From: CBDEGK01 sp965237855
GTDB lineage: Bacteria; Pseudomonadota; Gammaproteobacteria; Pseudomonadales; Halieaceae
DNA length: 64,000 nt
Assembly: GCA_965237855.1 (NCBI GenBank)
Contig: CBDEGK010000008.1
Location: 744,001-808,000 of the forward strand
Direction of reading: 5' to 3'
Shown: in pieces, positions 41,402 to 50,494 of the stretch
Layout of the letters: every line of letters begins with the position of its first letter
Position numbering within the stretch: the stretch's first letter is position 1
The notes under the pieces: model-generated
Told to the model about the DNA's origin: nothing
The model's database searches: none
Seen by the model: the letters and a program-made list of their open reading frames with translations, nothing else
Program-made: the position numbers and the translations under genes

Positions 41402-42595
41402 ATGGCTTTGTTTACCAGGAAACTGATAGCACCAGGGATTGTGATGGTAGCGGGGCTGGCTATCGCCTATGCGGTGCTAGTTGGTAAGCCCAAACCACTG
41501 CCCAGATCACCCGAGCCCCAACGTGCGCCCGTCGTCGATGTGGTGGCGGTCGATCCCCAGGATATTGCACTCAGTGTCAGCACCCAGGGCACCGTGCAGC
41601 CGCGTCGGCAAATCAATATTGTCAGCCAGGTGGCCGGCCGTGTTGTTGCGGTCGCGCGCCATTTTGCCGAGGGTGGTTTCTTTGACACAGACAGCGAGTT
41701 GGTGCGGGTAGAGCGCTCTGACTACGAATTTGCCAAGGTGCGTGCACAGGCGCGGGTAGCTGACGCATCGCAATTGGTTGCCCAGGAGAAAGGCCGGGTG
41801 CGCCAGGCGGCCAGGGAGTGGCGCGACCTGGGCAATGATGAGTCCAACGCGCTGTTTTTGCGCAAACCACAATTAGCCAGCGCCGAGGCTGCCCTGCTGG
41901 CTGCAGAGGCTGATCTCGGTGAAGCAAATCTTAACCTGCAGCGAACTTCTATCCGGGCCCCCTTCAACGGTCGCATCAGTGAGAAGCATGTCGACATCGG
42001 CCAGTACATTACCCCGGGTACCGCAATCGCCCGTGTCTATGACACGGATGTCGTGGAGATTCGACTGCCATTAACCGATAGACAGGTGGCGCTATTGGAT
42101 TTGCCGCTCAGTTTTGAGGATCACACTGTCAGTGGCGCTGGTTCAACGGTGATGTTGTCGGCCCGGTTTGCCAATCAGCGCTGGCAATGGCAGGGCAAGA
42201 TTGTGCGGACCGACGCCTCCATAGACCTGGACAGTCGAGTGGTGTACGCCGTCGTTGAAGTGCAGCGTCCCTTTGCCCGGGATGAGGGTAGCGAGCGGCC
42301 GCCACTTGCGATTGGCTTGTTTGTCGATGCCGAAATAGCCGGTCGCCATTTACAGCAAGTGGCGACACTGCCGCGCAGTGCCCTGCGCAACGACGGCACC
42401 GTGCTGCTGGTCGATAGTGAAGATCGTATTCAACCGCGCTCGGTAAGAGTGCTGAAGAGTTCCGTGCGACAGGCCTGGTTACAGGGGCTGTCGCCCGGTG
42501 ATCGGGTCGTGGTCTCCAGTTTGCCGCTGGCCATTTCGGGTATGTTGGTAACCCCTAAAGCCGTTGATGCTGTCGCTGTTGGTTACGCGCCGTGA
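41402..42595 (+). CDS. RND efflux periplasmic adaptor (MFP/HlyD type)
   Basis: A 397-residue membrane fusion protein: an N-terminal hydrophobic anchor (APGIVMVAGLAIAYAVL), the lipoyl half-motif VSTQGTVQPRRQINIVSQVAGRV, a coiled-coil hairpin (about 120-180) and a second half-motif TSIRAPFNGRISEKHVDIGQYI. I start at 41402 with GGGGTGG just upstream; an in-frame ATG at 41363 lacks a ribosome site. The stop overlaps the next start (GTGA). The partner is the RND pump downstream; no outer-membrane factor gene is here. Confidence 0.9.
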   Translation: MALFTRKLIAPGIVMVAGLAIAYAVLVGKPKPLPRSPEPQRAPVVDVVAVDPQDIALSVSTQGTVQPRRQINIVSQVAGRVVAVARHFAEGGFFDTDSELVRVERSDYEFAKVRAQARVADASQLVAQEKGRVRQAAREWRDLGNDESNALFLRKPQLASAEAALLAAEADLGEANLNLQRTSIRAPFNGRISEKHVDIGQYITPGTAIARVYDTDVVEIRLPLTDRQVALLDLPLSFEDHTVSGAGSTVMLSARFANQRWQWQGKIVRTDASIDLDSRVVYAVVEVQRPFARDEGSERPPLAIGLFVDAEIAGRHLQQVATLPRSALRNDGTVLLVDSEDRIQPRSVRVLKSSVRQAWLQGLSPGDRVVVSSLPLAISGMLVTPKAVDAVAVGYAP

Positions 42596-45500
42596 AGGGC
42601 ATCGTCAGTTGGTTTGCACACAACCCAATTGCGGCAAACCTGTTGATGGTGCTGATCATTGCCGGCGGGCTGACCGGTATTCCGGCACTGGATAAACAGT
42701 ACTTCCCCGATTTTGAGCTGGATATTATCAGTGTCACTCTGCCTTACCCCGGTGCCGGGCCGAGGGAAGTGGAAGAGCAGATTTGTGTGCGCATCGAGGA
42801 GGCGATACACGACCTCAACGGCATCAAGGAAATTCGCTCAACCGCACGACTGGGCAGCGGCACCGTACTGGTTGAAGCGGAGCCCGGTTATGACCTTCAA
42901 CGGCTAACCGCAGAAGTCAAAACCCGGGTTGATGCTATCAACACGTTTCCTGCCGAAGTTGAGCGGCCCATCGTAACCGAGCTGGCTCACCGTCACGAAA
43001 TGATGACAATTACCTTGGCGGCGGATATCGGCGAGGAAAATCTCAAGATATTGGGGGAAGAGTTGCGCGACGAGATGTCGACCCTGGCTGATGTCAGTGT
43101 GGTTGAGCTCAAGCAGCCGCGTCCCTACGAAGTGGCGGTGGAGGTGTCGGAATTTACGCTGCGGCGTTACGGCCTGCGCTTTGAGGACGTGGTAGCGGCT
43201 ATTCGTACCTCGTCACTTAATTTACCTGCCGGCGCCATCAAGACAGAGGCCGGTGACATACAGTTACAGACTCGCGGCCAGGCTTACGTCCGCGGTGATT
43301 TTGAACAGATTGTGTTGGTCAGCAAACGCGATGGCACACGCCTGTTGTTGGGTGACGTGGCGACAATAGTCGATGGCTTTGCGGACGAGGACATCAGCAG
43401 GCGCTTCAATTCCAAACCGTCGCTGGACCTGCAAGTGTATGTAACGTCAAACCCGGATGTATTGCGCACAAACTCATCAGTGACGGCCTGGATGGAGGCA
43501 GTTCAGGAGCGTTTGCCGGATGGGGTGGAACTGGTTATGTGGCGGAACCAGACGGTTCCCTTCAAGAGTCGTGTGGAAACCCTGCTCACCAACGGCTTTG
43601 GTGGGTTGGTGCTGGTTTATCTGCTGTTGTTGGTGTTCCTGCGGCCGTTGTTGGCCATGTGGGTGTGCGTAGGTATTGCTGTTGCGTTTCTCGGAGCCCT
43701 CTGGTTGTTGCAGTACGCGGATGTCAGTCTCAATATGATCTCCTTGTTTTCCTTTCTTTTGATACTCGGCATTGTGGTCGATGATGCCATTATCGTCGGG
43801 GAATCCGTTCACGCTCACCAGAGTACGGGAACGCCGGGGTTATCCGGGGCTGTCCTCGGAACCCGCGGTGTATTGAAGCCGGTATTATTCGCGGTGATTT
43901 CGACTATGATTTTCTTCGCGCCGATGCTGTTTATGCCCGGTGAAATGGCCCAGGTAACCATGTCCATTCCCATCGTCGTGATACTGGCACTGACATTTTC
44001 GCTGATCGAGAGCTTGCTGATTTTGCCTGCGCATTTGGCTCATATGCCGCCGGTTCAGGCCCCGCGACATCCGCGGCTGGCACGGCTGGAACTTATGCGC
44101 GAACGAGCGGCAGATAGTATGTTGTGGTTTGCCGAGCACAAGTATCGTCCCGCCCTGGCGCGCTGCCTGGACTGGCATTTATTAACCCTGAGCCTGTTTT
44201 TCGTGGTGCTGGTGTTCTCCCTGTCACTCTACGGGGGTGGCTGGATGAAGGCCGGGTTTTTCCCCAAAGTCTTGTCCGATTGGGTCATTGCCGATATCAA
44301 GCTGCCGGAGGGGGGAGCCTATCAGCGTAGCATTGAGGTCCAGCGACAGGTCGAAGAGGCGGCTGAGCGCACCCGCGAGCGTTTTAATAACGATCCACAG
44401 ATTGGCGGGGGTGCGGAGGTTATTGGTCACATCTACTCCAATAGTACCGGTAACCGGATCAGGGCGCTGGTCGAGATCGGCGACTTTGGCGTTAGTGCCG
44501 AGCAAATTAGCCAGACCTGGCGCGAGGAAATCGGTGATATTGGGGAATACGAAGAATTCAACCTGGAATACACCTTTAATCGTATAGGCAAGCCGATCCG
44601 CTTGCTGATTTCTGCCAACGAGTTCGAGGTGTTACAGGAGGTATCGGACCTGGTCAGTGCTGAGCTATCCAGTTACCCGGGAATCTACAATATTTCAGAC
44701 AGCCTGCAGAGCCCCAAGGATGAAATCGAGTTGGATCTCAAGCCGGCGGCGGAGAACCTCGGTGTCACCCTGTCTGATCTTGCCACTCAGGTGAGGCGCG
44801 CGTTTTACGGCGCTGAAGCCCAGCGCATTCCCCGCACCAAGGAGGATGTGAAAGTGATGGTTCGCTACCCGGAGAATGAGCGTCTGTCGGTGGATAACCT
44901 CAATGAAATGCGCATACGCACACCTATGGGTAAAGAAGTACCTTTTGAAACCGTGGCCGACGTGAGATTCGTGCCAGGCTACCTCACTATTGATCGTCTC
45001 GATCGCAAGCGTACCCTGGAGTTGTCAGCCGAGGTGGTGCCGGGCAGTTCCAATCCGCGGGATGTTATTGACGCGATCCTGCAGGAGAAATTGCCCCAGT
45101 GGCGCAGTATGTATCCCAGCCTGAACATTATCCTGGAAGGTGAGTTGGAAGAGCAGTCGCTGTTCAGGAGCGCGATGCTCAAGTACATGGGCCTATCCAT
45201 GTTGATTATTTATGGCTTGATGGCGATCCCGTTTCGGTCCTACTGGCAACCTTTCATCATCCTGACGGCGGTGCCTTTCGGCATTATGGGCGCTATTTTT
45301 GGCCACCTCATACTGGACTGGCAAGTCAGCATGATGTCCATGCTGGGGGTGCTGGCCTGTGCCGGGGTGGTGGTGAATGACAACCTGGTATTGATTGACC
45401 GTATCAATCAACTCCGCGACACGGGGATGGAGGTGCGTGCTGCCCTGCTGCAGGCTGGTCAGGGTCGGTTCAGGCCGATCATCCTGACCTCCATGACCAC

Positions 45501-45702
45501 CTTTATTGGTTTACTGCCGATCATGTCTGAGACCAGCCCCCAGGCGGCGTTCCTGATACCGATGGTGATATCTCTGGCCTTCGGCGTCTTGTTTGCCACC
45601 GGGGTAACCCTGCTGCTGGTGCCCTGCCTGTACTTGTTCGGGGAAAAAGTCAGTGTTCTGATGACCGCACCAGCCGAGGCTGCGGCGGCCGAGCAAAACT
45701 GA
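42592..45702 (+). CDS. RND efflux transporter (AcrB/HAE1 superfamily)
   Basis: A 1036-residue inner-membrane proton-antiport pump from GTG 42592. It has 12 helices; helix 1 is NPIAANLLMVLIIAGG. FSFLLILGIVVDDAIIVGES in helix 4 holds the proton-relay aspartate pair, and the second half repeats the fold (LLQAGQGRFRPIILTSMTTFIGLLP). Translationally coupled to the adaptor. Of the branch that exports organic molecules; without a TolC-type gene nearby it must borrow one. Converges on pckA with no gap. Confidence 0.92.
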   Translation: MKGIVSWFAHNPIAANLLMVLIIAGGLTGIPALDKQYFPDFELDIISVTLPYPGAGPREVEEQICVRIEEAIHDLNGIKEIRSTARLGSGTVLVEAEPGYDLQRLTAEVKTRVDAINTFPAEVERPIVTELAHRHEMMTITLAADIGEENLKILGEELRDEMSTLADVSVVELKQPRPYEVAVEVSEFTLRRYGLRFEDVVAAIRTSSLNLPAGAIKTEAGDIQLQTRGQAYVRGDFEQIVLVSKRDGTRLLLGDVATIVDGFADEDISRRFNSKPSLDLQVYVTSNPDVLRTNSSVTAWMEAVQERLPDGVELVMWRNQTVPFKSRVETLLTNGFGGLVLVYLLLLVFLRPLLAMWVCVGIAVAFLGALWLLQYADVSLNMISLFSFLLILGIVVDDAIIVGESVHAHQSTGTPGLSGAVLGTRGVLKPVLFAVISTMIFFAPMLFMPGEMAQVTMSIPIVVILALTFSLIESLLILPAHLAHMPPVQAPRHPRLARLELMRERAADSMLWFAEHKYRPALARCLDWHLLTLSLFFVVLVFSLSLYGGGWMKAGFFPKVLSDWVIADIKLPEGGAYQRSIEVQRQVEEAAERTRERFNNDPQIGGGAEVIGHIYSNSTGNRIRALVEIGDFGVSAEQISQTWREEIGDIGEYEEFNLEYTFNRIGKPIRLLISANEFEVLQEVSDLVSAELSSYPGIYNISDSLQSPKDEIELDLKPAAENLGVTLSDLATQVRRAFYGAEAQRIPRTKEDVKVMVRYPENERLSVDNLNEMRIRTPMGKEVPFETVADVRFVPGYLTIDRLDRKRTLELSAEVVPGSSNPRDVIDAILQEKLPQWRSMYPSLNIILEGELEEQSLFRSAMLKYMGLSMLIIYGLMAIPFRSYWQPFIILTAVPFGIMGAIFGHLILDWQVSMMSMLGVLACAGVVVNDNLVLIDRINQLRDTGMEVRAALLQAGQGRFRPIILTSMTTFIGLLPIMSETSPQAAFLIPMVISLAFGVLFATGVTLLLVPCLYLFGEKVSVLMTAPAEAAAAEQN

Positions 45703-47262
45703 TCAGCCCTTGGGGCCTGCGGCGACAATGGCGTCGCTGACTTCAAAGTTCTTGATATTGTCCTGGAACAGGGCCGCCAGCGTAGCAGCCTGATCGTTGT
45801 AGGTCGCCTCGCTGCCCCAGCCTGAACGGGGATCCAGGTACCTGGCATCTACCCCGGGAATTTCTGTGGGAAAATCCAGGTTCAACACGTCCAGATGCGC
45901 TGTCTGAACGTTGGTGAGACTACCATTTTGAGCAGCAGCCACCACGGCACGGGTGACCGGGATCGGGAAACGTGAGCCGCTACCGCCGGGCGCACCAGAG
46001 CCGCCAGTCCAGCCCGTGTTCACCAGGTAGACCTGGCTGCCGAACTCCTCAATCCGCTTCATCAGCAACTCAGCGTAGTCACTGGCTGGGCGGGGCATGA
46101 AGGGTGCACCAAAGCAGGTGGAGAATGTGGGGTTGATGCCGGCTTCGGCGCCAACTTCCGTAGAGCCCACCTTGGCGGTGTAGCCGCTGAGGAAGTGAAA
46201 TGCAGCGGCTTCTTTCGACAGGATAGACACTGGCGGCAGTGTGCCGGTGACATCGCAAGTCAGGAAAATAACGGTTTTGGGTTCACCGGCAGCGTTTTCG
46301 ATGATGCGCTTGTCGACATGCTCCAGTGGGTAACAGCAGCGGCCATTTTCGGTCAGGCTGGTATCGCAGTAATCAGCGGTGCGGGTTTTCTCGTCCAGCA
46401 CGACATTTTCGATGATGGCGCCAAAACGTATGGCATCCCAGATGATGGGCTCGTTTTTCTGGCTCAGGTCGATGGTCTTGGCGTAGCAGCCTCCCTCGAT
46501 ATTAAAAACTGAACCCTTGGCCCAGCCGTGTTCATCGTCGCCGATCAGGTAGCGCTCGGGATCGGCGGAGAGCGTGGTTTTGCCGGTGCCGGAAAGACCA
46601 AAGAACAAGGTGGTATCGCCATTCTCGCCCACGTTGGCGGAACAGTGCATGGACATGACATCTTTTTCTGGCAGCAGGAAGTTCTGCACCGAGAACATGG
46701 CTTTTTTCATTTCGCCGGCGTAGCGCATGCCTGCAAGTAGTACCTTGCGCTGGGCAAAATCCAGAATGACCACACCGTCTGAATTGGTGCCATCGCGCTC
46801 GGGGTCACAGACAAAGGTCGCCGCGTTAAGAATGGTCCACTCTTCCTTTGTCCGGGGGTTGTAGTTGTCCGGGCGGATAAACATATTGCGTCCGAACAAA
46901 CCCTGCCAGGCAGTTTCGGTGATCGCCTTGACGGGCAGATAGTGTTCTATGTGTTCGCCCACATGCAGATGGTTCACAAAGCGGTCGACGGAGGCTACAT
47001 GATCTTCCACGCGCTGCCACAGGGCATCGAATTTGTCCGTATTAAAAGGGCGGTTTACCGATCCCCAGTCGATGCTTTCCTCAGTGCTGGGTTCGCGAAC
47101 TATGAAGCGGTCGGCGGGTGAGCGACCGGTGCGCTTGCCGGTGGTTACCAACAGGGCACCGGTATCGGAGAGGGTGGTTTCGCCTCGAGCCAGGGATTGC
47201 TCAATCAATTTTGCGGGGCTTAAATTGCGGTATTCAGTAGTTTTGTCGAGCTCAACGGTCAT
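45703..47262 (-). CDS. pckA: Phosphoenolpyruvate carboxykinase (ATP)
   Basis: A 519-residue gluconeogenic enzyme converting oxaloacetate and ATP to PEP. The P-loop is GLSGTGKTTLSADPER, the metal/kinase site GDDEHGWAKGSVFNIEGGCYAK, and GMRYAGEMKKAMFSVQNFLLPEKD is the substrate region. Complete and typical. It follows hslR-hslO on the same strand as in E. coli, with a 167-base leader. It abuts the RND gene, tail to tail. Confidence 0.96.
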   Translation of the reverse strand: MTVELDKTTEYRNLSPAKLIEQSLARGETTLSDTGALLVTTGKRTGRSPADRFIVREPSTEESIDWGSVNRPFNTDKFDALWQRVEDHVASVDRFVNHLHVGEHIEHYLPVKAITETAWQGLFGRNMFIRPDNYNPRTKEEWTILNAATFVCDPERDGTNSDGVVILDFAQRKVLLAGMRYAGEMKKAMFSVQNFLLPEKDVMSMHCSANVGENGDTTLFFGLSGTGKTTLSADPERYLIGDDEHGWAKGSVFNIEGGCYAKTIDLSQKNEPIIWDAIRFGAIIENVVLDEKTRTADYCDTSLTENGRCCYPLEHVDKRIIENAAGEPKTVIFLTCDVTGTLPPVSILSKEAAAFHFLSGYTAKVGSTEVGAEAGINPTFSTCFGAPFMPRPASDYAELLMKRIEEFGSQVYLVNTGWTGGSGAPGGSGSRFPIPVTRAVVAAAQNGSLTNVQTAHLDVLNLDFPTEIPGVDARYLDPRSGWGSEATYNDQAATLAALFQDNIKNFEVSDAIVAAGPKG

Positions 47263-47398
47263 TCGTTCTTCCTGGTTTCTGGGCTGTGCGGCGCGTCGTA
47301 TTGATGACCTTGCCTGAGCGCAGTTTTAGCGTAATTTGAGGCGCGCCATTATGTCAGAAAGCGGGATGAAAGCGAAGATAAGAGAACAAATTCGCGAT

Positions 47399-47413
47399 AT
47401 AAGCTCTGCTTAT
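47399..47413. other. Inverted repeat between hslO and pckA
   Basis: ATAAGC (47399-47404) and GCTTAT (47408-47413) form a perfect 6-base stem with a three-base loop, inside a wider CGATAT...ATATCG pair (47395-47400, 47422-47427). It lies between the hslO stop and the pckA start, both on the minus strand. No strong U-run follows, so it is more likely an operator or weak terminator than a classic Rho-independent one. Confidence 0.3.
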
Positions 47414-47429
47414 AGTGGGTGATATCGGC

Positions 47430-48305
47430 TTAGTGGAGGGCCGGGTGCAGTGAATCACCGAGTAGTTCGGTCAGATCCTCTGGCGTGAAGTCGTACTTTT
47501 GATTGCAAAATTCGCAATCCATACTGATACCGCCGTCCTCTTCCAGCAGTTCCGCGATGCTTTCCGATTCCATACTGGCCAGCGCGTCGTAACAGCGCTG
47601 GTGCGAGCAACTACAGCCGAAACCGACCTGCTCGGGGGCAAACAGTTGCAGGGGATCCTGGTGATAGAGGCGTCGCAACAGCTGCTCGGCGCCCAGCTCT
47701 GCCAACTCGATGATTTCGACAGTATCCGCCAGAGTGCAGACGTGCTGCCACTGTTGCAGGCGCTGGCTGGCATCTGGCACCAGTTGAGCGGGTAATTGTT
47801 GCAGCAGTAGTCCGGCACTGTGTTCGATGCCACCGGTCAACCACAACCGCGTTGGCAGCTGCTCAGAGTTCTCAAAATAGTGCTCGATGCTCGCGGCCAG
47901 GCTGGACCCGGTTAGCGGCACGATACCCTGGTAGCGCTGCCCCTTTAGGGGCTCAATGGTAATTGCGAGCTGGCCGGCGTCAAACAGTTGCGTGAAATCG
48001 CTTGCTGTTGCCTGTTCGGCGCCGCGGGCAATGCCTCGAACCTGCTGATCACTGGAGCATTCAGCCATCATCAGGGGGATTTGTCCCTCGCTCTGTGCTT
48101 GTAGCACCAACCGACCTTCAAACTTGATGGTGGTGCTTAGCAGCACGGCTGCGGTCAGAAACTGCCCGAGTACGTCACCGACAGCCGGCGCGTACTGGTG
48201 AATGGTGAGCACGTCCCGCAGGGAGTTGTTCAGATAGGCCAGTTCACCGCGAATGTCGGCGTGTTCGAACAGGAATTTACGAGTGCTGTCAGACGATTGC
48301 GGCAT
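47430..48305 (-). CDS. hslO: Redox-regulated chaperone Hsp33
   Basis: A 291-residue holdase chaperone activated by oxidation. The C-terminal zinc/redox switch is intact: CSCS (CxC) and CEFCNQKY (CxxC) about 30 residues apart. The N-terminal domain shows IQGE-like and GQRYQGIVPLTGSSLAASIEHYF family stretches. It follows hslR with three bases between and is followed by pckA, the E. coli order. Confidence 0.95.
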   Translation of the reverse strand: MPQSSDSTRKFLFEHADIRGELAYLNNSLRDVLTIHQYAPAVGDVLGQFLTAAVLLSTTIKFEGRLVLQAQSEGQIPLMMAECSSDQQVRGIARGAEQATASDFTQLFDAGQLAITIEPLKGQRYQGIVPLTGSSLAASIEHYFENSEQLPTRLWLTGGIEHSAGLLLQQLPAQLVPDASQRLQQWQHVCTLADTVEIIELAELGAEQLLRRLYHQDPLQLFAPEQVGFGCSCSHQRCYDALASMESESIAELLEEDGGISMDCEFCNQKYDFTPEDLTELLGDSLHPALH

Positions 48306-48308
48306 GGC

Positions 48309-48689
48309 TCAGTGTTCTTCCTTGAAGCGGTGTATCTGCCGCCGCTGTTTCTTGGTGGGTCGGCTCTCGGGCCGCCCGAGCATGCCGCCCGCGGCCTTTC
48401 GAGCAGCCGCTTCTTTTTCACGCAGCTCGCGGCTGGCATCTGTTTCCCGGTACAACAATTGGGCTTCCGGCGCGCCGCGCCGCTGATTGGAAAGCGCCAA
48501 CACTTCAATTTCCCGGTTGTCATAGCCCTGGCGTACCTGCAGCATGTCACCCGTGCAGATCTCCTTGCTGACTTTCACTTTTTGTCCGGCTACAGAGATT
48601 TTGCCGCCTTCGATCGCCTGCTTGGCCAGGCTGCGGGTCTTGAAAAACCTCGCGGACCACAACCATTTGTCGATTCGTAGTTTGTCCAT
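48309..48689 (-). CDS. hslR: Ribosome-associated heat shock protein Hsp15
   Basis: A 126-residue S4-domain RNA-binding protein: MDKLRIDKWLWSARFFKTRSLAKQAIEGGKI, then VRQGYDN and a basic tail (RPTKKQRRQIHRF). Hsp15 binds 50S subunits with a stalled nascent chain and helps recycle them. It is 9 bases after yrfG and three before hslO, in one operon. Confidence 0.95.
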   Translation of the reverse strand: MDKLRIDKWLWSARFFKTRSLAKQAIEGGKISVAGQKVKVSKEICTGDMLQVRQGYDNREIEVLALSNQRRGAPEAQLLYRETDASRELREKEAAARKAAGGMLGRPESRPTKKQRRQIHRFKEEH

Positions 48690-48697
48690 CTTTGCAG

Positions 48698-49360
48698 TCA
48701 GTGTGTCGGTGTCGGCATGATTTCATCGAAATGATGGATGCCGGGGAAGCGGGTGTCCAGTCGCTTCTGTTGCTTGCTGTCCGGCTGCAAGAGCGTCATG
48801 AGATGGGCGATGCCGTGGCTGCGGGCTGACTGCAGCACCGATTCGGTATCATCGATAAGCAGGGTGGTGGCCGGTTTGAAGGGGTGGCGCGCGTGCAGCG
48901 CATGCCAGAAGCCCGGATCTTCCTTGGGCAGCCGAACTTCGTGAGAGACAATAATGGCATCAAACCAGCGTCCGATGCCGGTTGAGGCAAGCTTGATGTC
49001 GAGGCTTTTGCGGTCGGCGTTGGTCACCAGGTACAGATTCTTGCCGTGATCTTTCAAGGCCAACAGGAATTCCTCCACGAACGGTCTTACCTGTATCAGG
49101 TGTTTGATCTCACGTTTCAGGCTGGGTACATCCAGTTCGAGCTGCGCAGACCAATAATCGACCGAATACCAATCCAGGGTGCCACGCTTGGCTTCAAACA
49201 TCGGCAGCAGTTTTGCTCGCACCTGAACTTCATCCTGGCCGTGAATCTCGGCGTAGCGCCGGGGCAGGTACTGGCTCCAGAAGTAGTTGTCAAAATGCAA
49301 ATCCAATAGCGTGCCGTCCATATCCAGCAGCACGGTATCCACGGTGTCCCAGTCAATCAT
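48698..49360 (-). CDS. yrfG: GMP/IMP nucleotidase (HAD superfamily)
   Basis: A 220-residue HAD phosphatase, of the same length as E. coli YrfG (222). The motifs are VLLDMDGTLLDL (I), YLVTNADRKSLDIKL (II), and LLIDDTESVLQSA (IV). FDNYFWSQYLPRRYAE is characteristic of YrfG. I start at ATG 49360 (MIDWDTVDTV), which matches relatives; an in-frame ATG at 49381 adds seven residues. First gene of yrfG-hslR-hslO. Confidence 0.9.
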   Translation of the reverse strand: MIDWDTVDTVLLDMDGTLLDLHFDNYFWSQYLPRRYAEIHGQDEVQVRAKLLPMFEAKRGTLDWYSVDYWSAQLELDVPSLKREIKHLIQVRPFVEEFLLALKDHGKNLYLVTNADRKSLDIKLASTGIGRWFDAIIVSHEVRLPKEDPGFWHALHARHPFKPATTLLIDDTESVLQSARSHGIAHLMTLLQPDSKQQKRLDTRFPGIHHFDEIMPTPTH

Positions 49361-49429
49361 GGAAGGCGAAAGTGGTCTCAAAACAGGGTGCTATAGTATG
49401 CGGGGTTTTCGAATACTGGAGAAGGGTCT

Positions 49430-50239
49430 TTGTCCGTAGAGCCGGAATATTCACGCTATATCGACCGGCTCCGCGACATCAGCGGTGAAGCTGGAGCTGC
49501 TATCGTGAGGTACTACGAGGCAGACGAAGTGTTGGAAGCCAGCGCCAAGGCGGATGATTCGCCGTTAACCGCTGCCGATCTCGCCTCTCACGATATCCTG
49601 ATGCGCGGACTGCAGTCGCTGGGCTTGCCCATTCTGTCAGAGGAGTCGGATGCAGAGACCATGGCCAAACGCAGGCAGTGGCCGCGCTACTGGCTGGTAG
49701 ATCCGCTGGACGGTACCCGCGAATTTCTTGAGCGCACCGGCGAGTTTACTATCAATATTGCCCTGGTTGACCGTCATCAAGCAGTGCTGGGCGCGGTTTA
49801 TCTACCCCTGGAAGAAACCCTTTATCTCGGTATGCCCGGTCACGGTGCCTGGTGCTACCGAGGTGATGAGCGACAACCGATTAGCGCCCGGCAACTGCCT
49901 GAGGATGATTCGCTGGTGATTCTCACCAGTCGGCGCCACCGTGGTGAACAGCTCGACAACTACATAGCACAGCTGGCTGCCAAAGGCAGGGTTGTCGAGC
50001 GCCGCTACGCCGGTAGCGCGCTCAAATTCTGCAGTCTTGCCTGTGGTGATGGCGACATCTATCCGCGCTTCGCGCCTTGTAGTGAATGGGACACCGCCGC
50101 GGGCCAGGCTCTGCTGGAAGCCGCCGGCGGTTCCGTGCTGAACCTGGATGGTCAGCCCCTGCGCTACAACCAGCGGGATTCTCTGCTGAATCCTTTTTTT
50201 ATCGCCGCCACCGGCAGTGCGGCGGCACTTGGTCTATAA
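49430..50239 (+). CDS. cysQ: 3'(2'),5'-bisphosphate nucleotidase
   Basis: A 269-residue inositol-monophosphatase-fold enzyme that removes 3'-phosphate from PAP, relieving inhibition in sulfur metabolism. The metal motifs are ILSEESD, DPLDGTREFLERTGEFTINIALVD and EWDTAAGQALLEAAGG. The start is TTG 49430 with GGAGAAGGG seven bases upstream. The gene is divergent from yrfG; in many gammaproteobacteria nudE lies between, and it is missing here. Confidence 0.92.
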   Translation: MSVEPEYSRYIDRLRDISGEAGAAIVRYYEADEVLEASAKADDSPLTAADLASHDILMRGLQSLGLPILSEESDAETMAKRRQWPRYWLVDPLDGTREFLERTGEFTINIALVDRHQAVLGAVYLPLEETLYLGMPGHGAWCYRGDERQPISARQLPEDDSLVILTSRRHRGEQLDNYIAQLAAKGRVVERRYAGSALKFCSLACGDGDIYPRFAPCSEWDTAAGQALLEAAGGSVLNLDGQPLRYNQRDSLLNPFFIAATGSAAALGL

Positions 50240-50247
50240 CTTATAGA

Positions 50248-50490
50248 GTGAGTGAAAATAACTACAAGCCGCTACAGGCACATAAATGTGATCGCGCCGG
50301 GGCCGATCACCCTCTCGACTGGGGGAGCACTGCGCGCTTACGCGAGCAGTTAATTGCCGAAATTCACTGCCTTGATGAACAACTTTCTCGGCTGCAAGAA
50401 GCTGAACGGGCTATTGATTTTTCACTGCAACAGACCTGCCGCGAGATGATCCAATCGCGACAGCGCCTGTTTCAGAAAATTCGCCGCTGA
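50248..50490 (+). CDS. Small coiled-coil protein of unknown function
   Basis: An 80-residue protein from GTG 50248, eight bases after cysQ. The N-terminal third is polar (NNYKPLQAHKCDRAGADHPL); the rest is helical with heptads (LREQLIAEIHCLDEQLSRLQ, then a second helix ending QRLFQKIRR). I do not recognise a family. Its start codon is supported only by position after cysQ. Converges with the acyl-CoA dehydrogenase gene. Confidence 0.45.
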   Translation: MSENNYKPLQAHKCDRAGADHPLDWGSTARLREQLIAEIHCLDEQLSRLQEAERAIDFSLQQTCREMIQSRQRLFQKIRR

Positions 50491-50494
50491 ACCG

